DNA of 64,000 nucleotides from Candidatus Saccharimonadota bacterium (GTDB lineage Bacteria > Patescibacteriota > Saccharimonadia > Saccharimonadales > Saccharimonadaceae), in contig JAACVZ010000002.1 of assembly GCA_009992235.1 (NCBI GenBank), positions 1 through 64,000 of the forward strand. The letters are read 5' to 3'. Shown one piece after another: positions 56,172 through 64,000 of the stretch. Made by a program: the position numbers and the translations under genes. Position 1 is the stretch's first letter. Every line of letters begins with the position of its first letter. The notes beneath the pieces were generated by a model. The model was given only the letters and a program-made list of their open reading frames with translations. It was not told the origin of the DNA and did no database searches.

Positions 56172-57584
56172 TTAATCGTCAACCGGAATAATACTCTCCG
56201 CCCACAAATGGAGCTCTTGTAGCATAAATGTCGTTTCTTCACTGGCGCCAACGGATAACTTCTGAATTCGCGCCATAAATGACGGTAGTTGACGCTGCAG
56301 ACGCTTAGCTCGCCACTCCTCCCACGCCTCACGCTCGTCCTGGGCGAGACTTTGCGGATAGTTACGCGCTTTGTAGTGAAGCAGGAGTTCACCGAGCCTT
56401 TCATCGATAAACTCTGGGTGGAGATCTGCCAGCTGAGTGGCGTCGGCACTGCGAATTTTTGCCATTAGCTGACCGTCGGCACTTGGTATGAAACCGTCAT
56501 ATAACTGCGCTTCAGCGTCGGGTGACTTCTTGAACTCTGGTCGATTTTCATATAAGGAACGGATATTCTCTGCAAACGCAGGTGATTCAAGCAGTGTTGT
56601 CTTGTGAGCGGCAATTGTCGCTTCATCGAGCCCTATGCGCGACCAACCATCGCTTTGCGACAAAACACCGAGCGGAGCGACCGCTGGGGAGCGGTTATAT
56701 TGTAGTTCTTTAACCGGTAACGAAACAAAGCCGTCAGCCTTTCGCTCTTCGTACGAGGCGAACATTTGTGCCTCAAGTTCCTTAAGGGATAAGTCCACAA
56801 ATGGCGTCGGGTCATATCGTAAATCGTATACGGCAATATTGCCGTTTCGACTCGACGTTAACGGAAATGCCACCGTTGCACTTTCGTACGTCGAACCATA
56901 GCGGCCGCTAACATACACAAATGGCTGTTTTGTATCGAGATTAACGAGTTTCTTGACCTCGTTCTTGTCACGAAGCTTCAGTAGATATGAAAACAACTGC
57001 GGCTGCTTATCTTTAATAAGCTTCGTCACCGAGATAAGCGCTTCAACGTCGCTAAGTGCATCGTGAGCGTGTTCATGGGCAATACCGTTTTCTTTTGTAA
57101 TATGCTCAAGACGATTAATAGGTTTTCCGTCAACTGTTGGCCATTTGATACCCTCAGGTCGAAGAGCCCTGGTCATGCGCACGACATCAAGCAAGTCCCA
57201 GCGAGACCGACCGTCGCGCCAGCTCCACTCATAGGCATCATAAAAGTTGCGCCAGAACAGCGTTCGAATGAACTCATCGTCAAAATGGATATTGTTAAAC
57301 CCAACCACTATCGTGTCAGGGGTAAATATCTCGTCCATAAGAATTTTTGCAAACTGCGCTTCGGTATACCCCTCTTCGAGAGTCTTTTGAGGTGTGATTC
57401 CGGTCACCATTAAAGCATCAGGGTTCGGAAGCGTGTCGTCGTTTAAGGTTATAAGGATGTTATAAGGGTCGCCTATTGGCTTTAGCTCGGCGTCGGTTCG
57501 AATGCCGGCAAACTGCATAATGCGGTCCTCCCGAGGGTCAAGGCCGGATGTTTCAAGGTCATAAAAGAAAAACGTCTGAGTCAT
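56172..57584 (-). CDS. sbcB: Exodeoxyribonuclease I
   Basis: ExoI digests single-stranded DNA 3' to 5' in recombination and mismatch repair. The DEDD exonuclease motifs are visible: FFYDLETSGLDPREDRIMQF, VGFNNIHFDDEFIRTLFWRN, and HDALSDVEALI near residue 170, followed by an SH3-like and C-terminal helical region. Length 470 equals the E. coli enzyme. A TATAAT (57591-57596) ends 6 nt before the ATG with no ribosome binding site. Confidence 0.94.
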   Translation of the reverse strand: MTQTFFFYDLETSGLDPREDRIMQFAGIRTDAELKPIGDPYNILITLNDDTLPNPDALMVTGITPQKTLEEGYTEAQFAKILMDEIFTPDTIVVGFNNIHFDDEFIRTLFWRNFYDAYEWSWRDGRSRWDLLDVVRMTRALRPEGIKWPTVDGKPINRLEHITKENGIAHEHAHDALSDVEALISVTKLIKDKQPQLFSYLLKLRDKNEVKKLVNLDTKQPFVYVSGRYGSTYESATVAFPLTSSRNGNIAVYDLRYDPTPFVDLSLKELEAQMFASYEERKADGFVSLPVKELQYNRSPAVAPLGVLSQSDGWSRIGLDEATIAAHKTTLLESPAFAENIRSLYENRPEFKKSPDAEAQLYDGFIPSADGQLMAKIRSADATQLADLHPEFIDERLGELLLHYKARNYPQSLAQDEREAWEEWRAKRLQRQLPSFMARIQKLSVGASEETTFMLQELHLWAESIIPVDD

Positions 57585-57590
57585 AGGTCC

Positions 57591-57596
57591 ATTATA
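57591..57596 (-). promoter_or_regulatory. -10 element of sbcB
   Basis: TATAAT on the minus strand, 6 nt before the ATG at 57584. This places the sbcB transcript start essentially at its ATG and separates it from the RNA upstream. Confidence 0.7.
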
Positions 57597-57627
57597 GGTG
57601 AAAAATATTTAATTTCACGGTACCAAA

Positions 57628-57967
57628 AGAAAAACACCCCTCACTAGGAGGGGTAAAACAAGTTGGAAAGGAGGTGCCCAAGAGGCGGAGGACCGATGCG
57701 CTGTACATCGTAATGGTCCTCCGCCCCCGGGCTATTCAGTTGTAGTACGAGATCAGCCGGCGTCAAACGCTTTTGCTTTTCAGCTGGTCAACTCTTGCGA
57801 GTCAAGCATCAGCTCGAAATTAGCGTCTTATAGACTAGCCGAGAGACTCGCCCCTTTTCAGGGATTTTTCATGCGGGCGCACCCTAAAGGGTGCTAACTA
57901 TGTCGCCACTTCATCATGGCTCACCTTCCAGTTTGTTCATCAACGCGCGACAGGTGTCGACGCGAAT
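57628..57967 (-). ncRNA. Candidate ~330-340 nt structured RNA, no known family
   Basis: A perfect consensus promoter and a Rho-independent terminator delimit this transcript; no reading frame longer than ~25 codons with a good ribosome binding site runs through it. The RNA folds as several strong hairpins: GCACCC-TTTA-GGGTGC, ACTC-GCAA-GAGT inside a longer AGCTG/CAGCT stem, an 11-bp stem GGCGGAGGACC/GGTCCTCCGCC with inner GATG/CATC, and TTGG/CCAA closing a loop with CACCTCCTTT. A 7-codon leader-like ORF (MMKWRHS) with a Shine-Dalgarno sequence (GGAAGGTG) lies near the 5' end. I see no tmRNA, RNase P, 6S or SRP landmarks. Confidence 0.6.
57636..57654 (-). terminator. Terminator of the structured RNA
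   Basis: Minus-strand ACCCCTC, loop CTAGT, GAGGGGT followed by GTTTTTCTTTTGG. Confidence 0.85.
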
Positions 57968-57973
57968 GTATGT

Positions 57974-58002
57974 ATTATAGCAAATAATAGCGCGAATGTC
58001 AA
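57974..58002 (-). promoter_or_regulatory. Consensus sigma-70 promoter of the structured RNA
   Basis: Minus strand TTGACA (58002-57997), exactly 17 bp, TATAAT (57979-57974). Both hexamers are perfect. Predicted start about 57967. It overlaps the end of the obg region and is the strongest promoter in this window. Confidence 0.85.
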
Positions 58003-58017
58003 TAGTATTTTATGAAA

Positions 58018-59325
<1,308 letters not shown>

Positions 59326-59327
59326 TT

Positions 59328-59333
59328 ATTATA
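59328..59333 (-). promoter_or_regulatory. -10 element of obg
   Basis: TATAAT, 8 nt (AAGAGAAT) before ATG 59319. The preceding T residues belong to the LysM-CHAP terminator, so terminator and promoter abut. Confidence 0.7.
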
Positions 59334-59337
59334 CTAA

Positions 59338-59365
59338 AGTCGCCCCTGATTTAACAGAGGCGACT
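59338..59365 (-). terminator. Terminator of the LysM-CHAP gene
   Basis: AGTCGCC-CTCTG / CAGGG-GGCGACT type stem, 19 bp after the stop, leading into TTTAG. Confidence 0.65.
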
Positions 59366-59384
59366 TGAAGTTGGACGTTTTTGT

Positions 59385-60578
59385 TTAGTGAATGTACATG
59401 TACTGACCGGCGTATGCTGCTGGAAGAATACGACCAGACACCACGTTATTGGCACCACTCGCTCCGAAGGCGTAGTAGTTCATTTCGCTAAGTTCAAGGT
59501 CACCGTTTGGCAAGACCTTCTCGACTATGGCGACATGTCCCCAGTCCTGAATGACTGCTCCAACAGCTGGCGTGCGGTTAACCACATACCCTGCGTTAAG
59601 TGCGTTCCAGGCCCAGCTACCAGCATTACCCCAGTTCGCTCCAATTGGACGACCTAAGTCTGCTCGGCGGTCAAAGGCATAGGCTGTACAGTTGCCCCAG
59701 GCGTAGTTACCGTTGTTCGGCGTACCAGTTCGTATGCGCCAGACGCTTCCGTTTCCAGCACCAGAGCTGTATCCGGTAATGAAGCTGCTTGTTGATGAAA
59801 CAGGTGCAACATACCCAGGGCGCTCGCTAGTTGGTAGCTCACCGTTAGGAATAACAATCTTAAGTCCGGTATTTAAACCGCTAATTTCAAGGTCATTATA
59901 AGTAGTAATAAGCGCCGCGTTGCCCTTATATTTCTCGGCAATCTTCTCGAGTGTATCGCCGTCCTTGACGGTGTAAACAATACCGTTTCGAGGCAAGATA
60001 TCGAGCACTGTTCCCTCCGTGAGGGTATCATCTGTAGTTAGGTCGTTCGCCCAGCGAATTGTCTCAGCAGACAGACCAAACTTACCAGCAACACTTGCAA
60101 CCGTGTCGCCACTGTTAACGGTGTAGGTTGAGATGTTACGAGTTGCGCTTGAAAGCTCAACAATTGTCGGTTTCGAAATAGAACTTCCGTCGTCTCGTGA
60201 AATGTATTCACTTTGAACTTGGGTTGCAATGGCTAACTCGGCGGCGTTACCAGCAACGGCTAGGTCGGTCACAGAAGCAACCGAGGCGGCAATGTTCGCC
60301 GCAACAACATCATTGGCGCTTGGGCGACCAATAGAAGTCGCAGTTCGTGCGACAACACTCTCTGACGCCATAGCCTGTGTTGACTCTTCGGGAGCCTGGT
60401 AGCCAATGGCGATAACAGAAATAAGAAGCGTAAATATACTTGCGTATATGGCAACAGTTGACGATTTGATGCGATCCTTTTTAAGGGTTCGTCTTTGTCT
60501 CGCAGCTATCGGTTGAGGACGGCTCGCGATGGTCCCACCTTGGGGAAGGGTATTCCCCGACGTAATATCATTACGAAT
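59385..60578 (-). CDS. Membrane-anchored peptidoglycan hydrolase: LysM x2 + CHAP; start codon non-canonical
   Basis: Residues after the anchor: two LysM repeats (TYTVNSGDTVASVAGKFGLS...; VYTVKDGDTLEKIAEKYKGN...) and a C-terminal CHAP amidase/endopeptidase domain with Cys in YAWGNCTAYAFDR and His in DWGHVAIVEK. The first in-frame ATG (60371) lies after a transmembrane segment, AIYASIFTLLISVIAIGYQ preceded by a basic stretch, encoded in the same frame. The frame is open back to TAA at 60668 without ATG, GTG or TTG. I take ATT 60578, which has AGGAG 7 nt upstream, as the best guess; ATC 60470 (after AAGGA) is the alternative. Confidence 0.85.
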   Translation of the reverse strand: MRNDITSGNTLPQGGTIASRPQPIAARQRRTLKKDRIKSSTVAIYASIFTLLISVIAIGYQAPEESTQAMASESVVARTATSIGRPSANDVVAANIAASVASVTDLAVAGNAAELAIATQVQSEYISRDDGSSISKPTIVELSSATRNISTYTVNSGDTVASVAGKFGLSAETIRWANDLTTDDTLTEGTVLDILPRNGIVYTVKDGDTLEKIAEKYKGNAALITTYNDLEISGLNTGLKIVIPNGELPTSERPGYVAPVSSTSSFITGYSSGAGNGSVWRIRTGTPNNGNYAWGNCTAYAFDRRADLGRPIGANWGNAGSWAWNALNAGYVVNRTPAVGAVIQDWGHVAIVEKVLPNGDLELSEMNYYAFGASGANNVVSGRILPAAYAGQYMYIH

Positions 60579-60871
60579 TATCGTTCTCCTGCCGCTCGGA
60601 TTACTCTCGAGGGCGTCTACCTTACTTTGTCTTACTCCCCTAAGGGAAAGGATACATGTCGACCGTTATAAATATTATGTTAGCTTTCGGTATCCGTACG
60701 ACATTTGAGGCAGGCGCATATCGCTCTTAACTCCCACTCGCATATATTGCAGGTTCTGAATATCAGATGCAACACTAGTGATAAGAACACGATATGTGCT
60801 CATAGAAGTATAGCAATACGTAGTCGTAGCGTCAACCCTTTTTTACTAGTTATAAAATAATTACCTAAACC
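60579..60871. other. Leader region of the LysM-CHAP gene and intergenic DNA
   Basis: Contains the open but start-less 5' extension of the LysM frame (to TAA 60666-60668), two Shine-Dalgarno-like motifs and AT-rich sequence with TATAAC/TAATAT -10-like hexamers. A structured 5' leader is possible. No protein-coding gene is evident between 60668 and 60871. Confidence 0.5.
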
Positions 60872-61966
60872 TTACAAGGCCTGACACTGTATCTGACAGT
60901 GTTGAGCCGTGTTGGCCTCGTGCTCTTCGAGTGTTTGCGCAAAATACACAACGCCATCATCACCGTACAGGAAATAGAGGTGGTCGGTTGTTGCGGGGGA
61001 TACAACCGCGCGGAGAGCCAGAAGACCCGGTGAGGCAATCGGACCAGGTGTCAGCCCGGTGTATCGACGAGTGTTGTACGGTGAGTCGAGGTTAATATCG
61101 CGCGCCACCCCTGTTTTATCGGCAATATACTGATAGGTGACGTCTGACCCAAGGGGCATGCCAATTTCAAGTCTAGCGAGGAAAACCTGTGCGATTTTTG
61201 GTTCATCACCTTTAATTGACTCTTTTTGGATAATTGACGCCAAGGTAATACCTTCATACAGGCTCAGCCCTTGCGCTTCGTAGCCTGCAACCAGCCCTTC
61301 TTCTTCAACGATGGCCCAAAAAGTGTCAAAGCTGTGCCGTAAAACTTCTTCCACGGTTGCGTTACTAGCCAGTAAATAGGTTTCTGGGTAAATATACCCC
61401 TCGAGATCGGCCGAATCCGGCCGCCCTTGGAATAATGTCGCGTTATATGCTGAATAATCAGCCTCTAAACCGGCGTCGATCTCTGCTTGACTATAGCCAG
61501 CATTCAATAAGGATGCGGCCACATCTCGCCTATCATCAGCTTCCTTGTCATTGATATTTGCAAGTGTTGCACCAGGATAAAACGTCACTGAACGTGCGGT
61601 AGTTTTACCGTCAACGAGTCGCTCTACTACCTCTTGCGTGCTGTAAGAGGCGAGGAGCTCATATTGCCCGGCCTGTAAGCTACCTTGTACCCCTTCAAAA
61701 TTGGTGTATACCAAAAAGGCAGTATGGCTTCGAATAACACCTTCGTCTTGCAGAAGTTGAGCTATAACACCTGGAGTACTGCCCGATTCTATAGTTACCT
61801 GAACCGGCGAGCTCGCCTGCGTATCGACGGGACGAAGTTGCTGGTAGTACCATATCCACGACGCAATAAAAACGCCTATAGCTACTGTCACAATACCAGC
61901 TAGAATCCACAATAAACGTCGTTTCCACTTAGCTTGCTGCCTAATTGGTGACATAAGTTTATCCAT
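60872..61966 (-). CDS. mltG: Endolytic transglycosylase MltG
   Basis: MltG cleaves nascent glycan strands and terminates chain growth. A basic N-terminus and one transmembrane helix (WKRRLLWILAGIVTVAIGVFIASWI) are followed by a LysM-like region (VTIESGSTPGVIAQLLQDEGVI) and the YceG catalytic domain: GYIYPETYLL, ASIIQKESIKGDEPKIAQVF (catalytic Glu), and YNTRRYTGLTPGPIASPGLL. Length 364 is typical. The ruvX gene lies directly upstream, overlapping by 8 nt. Confidence 0.95.
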   Translation of the reverse strand: MDKLMSPIRQQAKWKRRLLWILAGIVTVAIGVFIASWIWYYQQLRPVDTQASSPVQVTIESGSTPGVIAQLLQDEGVIRSHTAFLVYTNFEGVQGSLQAGQYELLASYSTQEVVERLVDGKTTARSVTFYPGATLANINDKEADDRRDVAASLLNAGYSQAEIDAGLEADYSAYNATLFQGRPDSADLEGYIYPETYLLASNATVEEVLRHSFDTFWAIVEEEGLVAGYEAQGLSLYEGITLASIIQKESIKGDEPKIAQVFLARLEIGMPLGSDVTYQYIADKTGVARDINLDSPYNTRRYTGLTPGPIASPGLLALRAVVSPATTDHLYFLYGDDGVVYFAQTLEEHEANTAQHCQIQCQAL

Positions 61967-62372
61967 GGTGCTCCTCTAAATAATCTTGTAGAATAATTGA
62001 CGCAGCCTGAGCGTCGATATCGGCACGAGTGTACGGTTTTCCCTGTTCCTTCAGGCGCTCTTCGGCCAAAACGCTCGTAAGTGATTCATCCTGGTAGACA
62101 ATTGTAGGGACAATATCTTCAAGTTGCTTAGCAAACTGCTCAACGTACCGTGTTTGGGCTGTGGCCTCACCGGACTGGTTCCTCGGATACCCGACTACCA
62201 ACGTGTCTGCCTGCTCTTCCTCGACAATACGTGCGATTGCCTCTATTTCGCTTCCATCAACCATAATCGTCTCAAAAGGTATGGCGATACGAACCCCTAG
62301 GTCAGCCACCGAAACACCAATTCGCTTCTCACCAACGTCGAGGCTAACTAAACTTCGTCTATTCATCTTCAA
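61959..62372 (-). CDS. ruvX: RuvX/YqgF family Holliday-junction resolvase
   Basis: A small RNase-H-fold nuclease for rRNA maturation or junction resolution. SLDVGEKRIGVSVAD (first Asp), DTLVVGYPRNQSGEATAQ and YQDESLTSVLAEERL then ASIILQDYLEE are diagnostic. Length 137 is normal. It starts within the end of the upstream large gene (14-nt overlap), and ATG 62366 is an alternative. Confidence 0.94.
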   Translation of the reverse strand: MKMNRRSLVSLDVGEKRIGVSVADLGVRIAIPFETIMVDGSEIEAIARIVEEEQADTLVVGYPRNQSGEATAQTRYVEQFAKQLEDIVPTIVYQDESLTSVLAEERLKEQGKPYTRADIDAQAASIILQDYLEEHHG

Positions 62373-64000
62373 CTTCGAATATAACCTTTATCTTGTCTGG
62401 GTCGTTTGGCACCGTTCGCACCCAGAAATATGAAAATTGAACGTCAACGTCTCGAACGCCATCAACTGCCTGAAGCGATGATTGTACTTCACCGTAAATT
62501 TTGCCCTTCGCCTGCTCTTTTACAGCCTCCTCAACGATTTCAGGTCCAACTCGTCCAACAGACGCAACCGTAACAGTCAGCTCTTCGCCCTCTTTACGGA
62601 AGTTACTTAATACGACATCATCAGCACCGGTGCTATACACTTTCCTGGTATCGTCTTCAAACTGATCTTCAAGATAAGTTCGTACATAGGTCTCAAGGTC
62701 AGCTCGCGGGATAGCATAGACGCTGTACGTCGTCGGAACAGCTAGGACGGCCTTTGTACCCTCTGTGATAGCCTCGCCATCCGCCGGACTCGACACTGGT
62801 TTGCCTCGTACTGCTTCAAAGCTACCGTCAATTACCTTCTCGCCACCGGTGAACTGAGCGATTAACGCGGCTTTAGCTTCGTCAGTCGACTGACCGATAA
62901 CTTGTCCACGAGCTCGTTCAATATCTTCAGCTGTTACAACTCGTGCGATTTTCGTAGTTCCACCCGAGGTTGGTCCGCCAAAGGTGCCCTTAGTTCCATC
63001 GGGACCAGTAGCTTCGCCCTCAACACCGTTATATTCGGTTCCGCCATTCTCAGCCTCCACCGTTACTTCGGCTGTTTGCGCACAATAAGTTGGGAAACAG
63101 GGGACACTCGCTGGAATCGTCACAGCCGATTGCGTAATGAATCCGAGGCCATCAGCCGTAAAGCGCGTTCCGGCTGGAACGGTATAATCTGACTGAGAAA
63201 GCCGCCGTATTTCAAGTGTGCCAGTCGCTTTATCGCCAACATTCTTTTGCCCGGTTCCTTCAAACTCAACCTTTACGTCACTCTTTTGTTGCTGCAGTAT
63301 GGATCGAATAATTCCCTCTTCGTAGTTCGTTGCTTCAGTGCCACCAAGTCTTACAGAGGTGCTCACTGGAGCCGGATTGGTGCCTGCCGTCACTATAACT
63401 GTTGCCGCTGGAGCGAATATAAACATCCACACCAGAAGCACAACTAGCGCGATGCCGCCACCGACACCAAGGAAAAGCTTCTTTCGAAACGAGTCAAAGT
63501 TTGGAATTTTTGATAATTTCTTCTTCGCCGACTTCGCATTGCTTTGATTACTGTTTTTGATAGAAACAGGAGATGACGATGCGTCATCTGAGTCGTCAAT
63601 GTTAATATCTACAGCTTCAATGGCCTCGCTACGTGGGCCTGGGTCTTTAGTACCATCGCTTACCTTCACCGATTCGGCGTGATCGCCAACCGGCAGACTC
63701 GAACCATCAATGATGTCATCACCCTCATCAACAGCCAGGGCGGGTATCTCAGCAAGCTCTGGTTTGCTTTGGAGGTTTTTTGCGACCGGAATTTTAGCAC
63801 TGGCAGCAAGCGCAATAAGCGCTGGGCTGTGCGTTACAAGCACGAGATGTTTCTTCTCGTTCTTCGCCATACGCTCAATCAGGCGCAAGTTCACAGCACT
63901 TTGAAGTGCCCCGGCACGCTTTGGTGGCACGAGGGCGACGACTTTCTCTTTTGCTTGTTTCATTTTGCCAATGATAGCCGTTACGTCATCATCGACATCA
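62359..64000 (-). CDS. Large anchored protein (baseplate-J-like), 5' end beyond window
   Basis: The frame is open through the right edge (DVDDDVTAIIGKMKQAKEK precedes the first ATG), so the start is missing. Visible parts: an N-terminal Rossmann-like soluble domain (VVALVPPKRAGALQSAVNLRLIERMA, LVLVTHSPALIALAASAKI), an acidic linker, a basic stretch and one transmembrane helix (LFLGVGGGIALVVLLVWMFI), then a repetitive extracellular beta domain with GxTRFTADGLGFITQ-type and GGTEYNG segments reminiscent of baseplate-J/adhesion proteins. Proteins with this layout are widespread in Saccharibacteria. Function unknown, presumably surface or envelope. Confidence 0.7.
   Translation of the reverse strand, partial: DVDDDVTAIIGKMKQAKEKVVALVPPKRAGALQSAVNLRLIERMAKNEKKHLVLVTHSPALIALAASAKIPVAKNLQSKPELAEIPALAVDEGDDIIDGSSLPVGDHAESVKVSDGTKDPGPRSEAIEAVDINIDDSDDASSSPVSIKNSNQSNAKSAKKKLSKIPNFDSFRKKLFLGVGGGIALVVLLVWMFIFAPAATVIVTAGTNPAPVSTSVRLGGTEATNYEEGIIRSILQQQKSDVKVEFEGTGQKNVGDKATGTLEIRRLSQSDYTVPAGTRFTADGLGFITQSAVTIPASVPCFPTYCAQTAEVTVEAENGGTEYNGVEGEATGPDGTKGTFGGPTSGGTTKIARVVTAEDIERARGQVIGQSTDEAKAALIAQFTGGEKVIDGSFEAVRGKPVSSPADGEAITEGTKAVLAVPTTYSVYAIPRADLETYVRTYLEDQFEDDTRKVYSTGADDVVLSNFRKEGEELTVTVASVGRVGPEIVEEAVKEQAKGKIYGEVQSSLQAVDGVRDVDVQFSYFWVRTVPNDPDKIKVIFEVEDE

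Noticed and set aside
57628-57967. tmRNA, RNase P RNA, 6S RNA or SRP RNA
   Set aside because: No tRNA-like 3' end with T-arm and CCA, no GAGGAAAGTCC or ACAGAA landmarks, and no SRP GGAAGGAAGC loop, so I kept it as an unknown structured RNA.
57591-57967. Attenuator or riboswitch controlling sbcB
   Set aside because: sbcB has its own -10 element 6 nt before its ATG, downstream of the terminator, so the upstream RNA looks independent.
60371-60668. c-di-AMP (ydaO-type) riboswitch upstream of the LysM-CHAP gene
   Set aside because: Such genes often carry this riboswitch in other phyla and there are GGGG/ACCC pieces, but the conserved order was not matched; an Infernal search would decide.

Overview
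The window looks like part of the chromosome of a Candidate Phyla Radiation (Patescibacteria) bacterium, most likely Candidatus Saccharibacteria (TM7). This rests on recognised gene content and order (rpmF-nusB-Nudix-rnc, rpsP-KH-trmD, a VirB6/TrbL-like giant membrane protein, MltG-RuvX next to a large anchored protein, a LysM-CHAP cell-wall hydrolase, no biosynthetic operons), on very tight packing with frequent TAATG and 4-29 nt overlaps, and on UGA used as a normal stop (genetic code 11, which argues against Gracilibacteria/Absconditabacteria). No database search was possible, so the phylum is an inference.

Layout. 1-3.3 kb: a type IV pilin-like protein (cut by the left edge), then an accessory patch with three copies of a ~26-31 bp repeat resembling the 3' end of a tRNA gene, small cargo genes, a zinc-metallopeptidase-like gene, a 33-codon microORF, and the intact tRNA-Gln(TTG). 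3.3-9.8 kb: membrane proteins and the translation cluster trmD, KH protein, rpsP, rnc, Nudix, nusB, rpmF, with two genes of unknown function. 9.8-12.7 kb: leuS and a dead toxin-type gene. 12.7-18 kb: a Mur-ligase-like enzyme, a 1028-residue VirB6/TrbL-like protein and a lipoprotein. 18.3-31.2 kb: a long minus-strand accessory island (ABC-F ATPase, P-loop kinase, protease-like fusion, GNAT, methyltransferase, HD hydrolase, two HAD phosphatases, GT8 glycosyltransferase, two adenylate-kinase-like enzymes, a Nudix-nucleotidyltransferase fusion, a GHMP-kinase-like fusion, SDR and Gfo/Idh/MocA oxidoreductases). 31.3-64 kb: mostly core genes (ligA, htpX, lemA, htrA, ddl, rarA, typA, secG, pepP, uvrC, trhO, rplY, uvrA, sbcB, obg, mltG, ruvX) with seven further tRNA-type loci, a LAGLIDADG endonuclease, an HNH-type gene and a candidate structured small RNA.

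How the genes fit together. Core genes serve translation, DNA repair (UvrA, UvrC, LigA, RarA, SbcB, RuvX) and peptidoglycan assembly and turnover (Ddl, Mur ligase, MltG, LysM-CHAP). The surface set (pilin-like protein, VirB6-like protein, lipoproteins, oligopeptide-binding protein, HtrA) suits an epibiont that attaches to a host and feeds on it. The 25.5-31.2 kb block looks like one co-transcribed set that makes, activates and phosphorylates a nucleotide- or sugar-like small molecule; it is the best candidate here for an undescribed pathway.

Other notable signals: many genes have a -10 hexamer only 6-9 nt before the ATG, which suggests leaderless transcription; an HNH-type gene carries an A6T slippery heptamer exactly where a -1 shift restores the conserved CxxC-H end; a homing-endonuclease gene ends inside tRNA-Leu(GAG); a ~330 nt RNA with a perfect consensus promoter presents a 16S-3'-tail-like sequence in a loop; and the LysM-CHAP gene has no canonical start codon for its evident membrane anchor.
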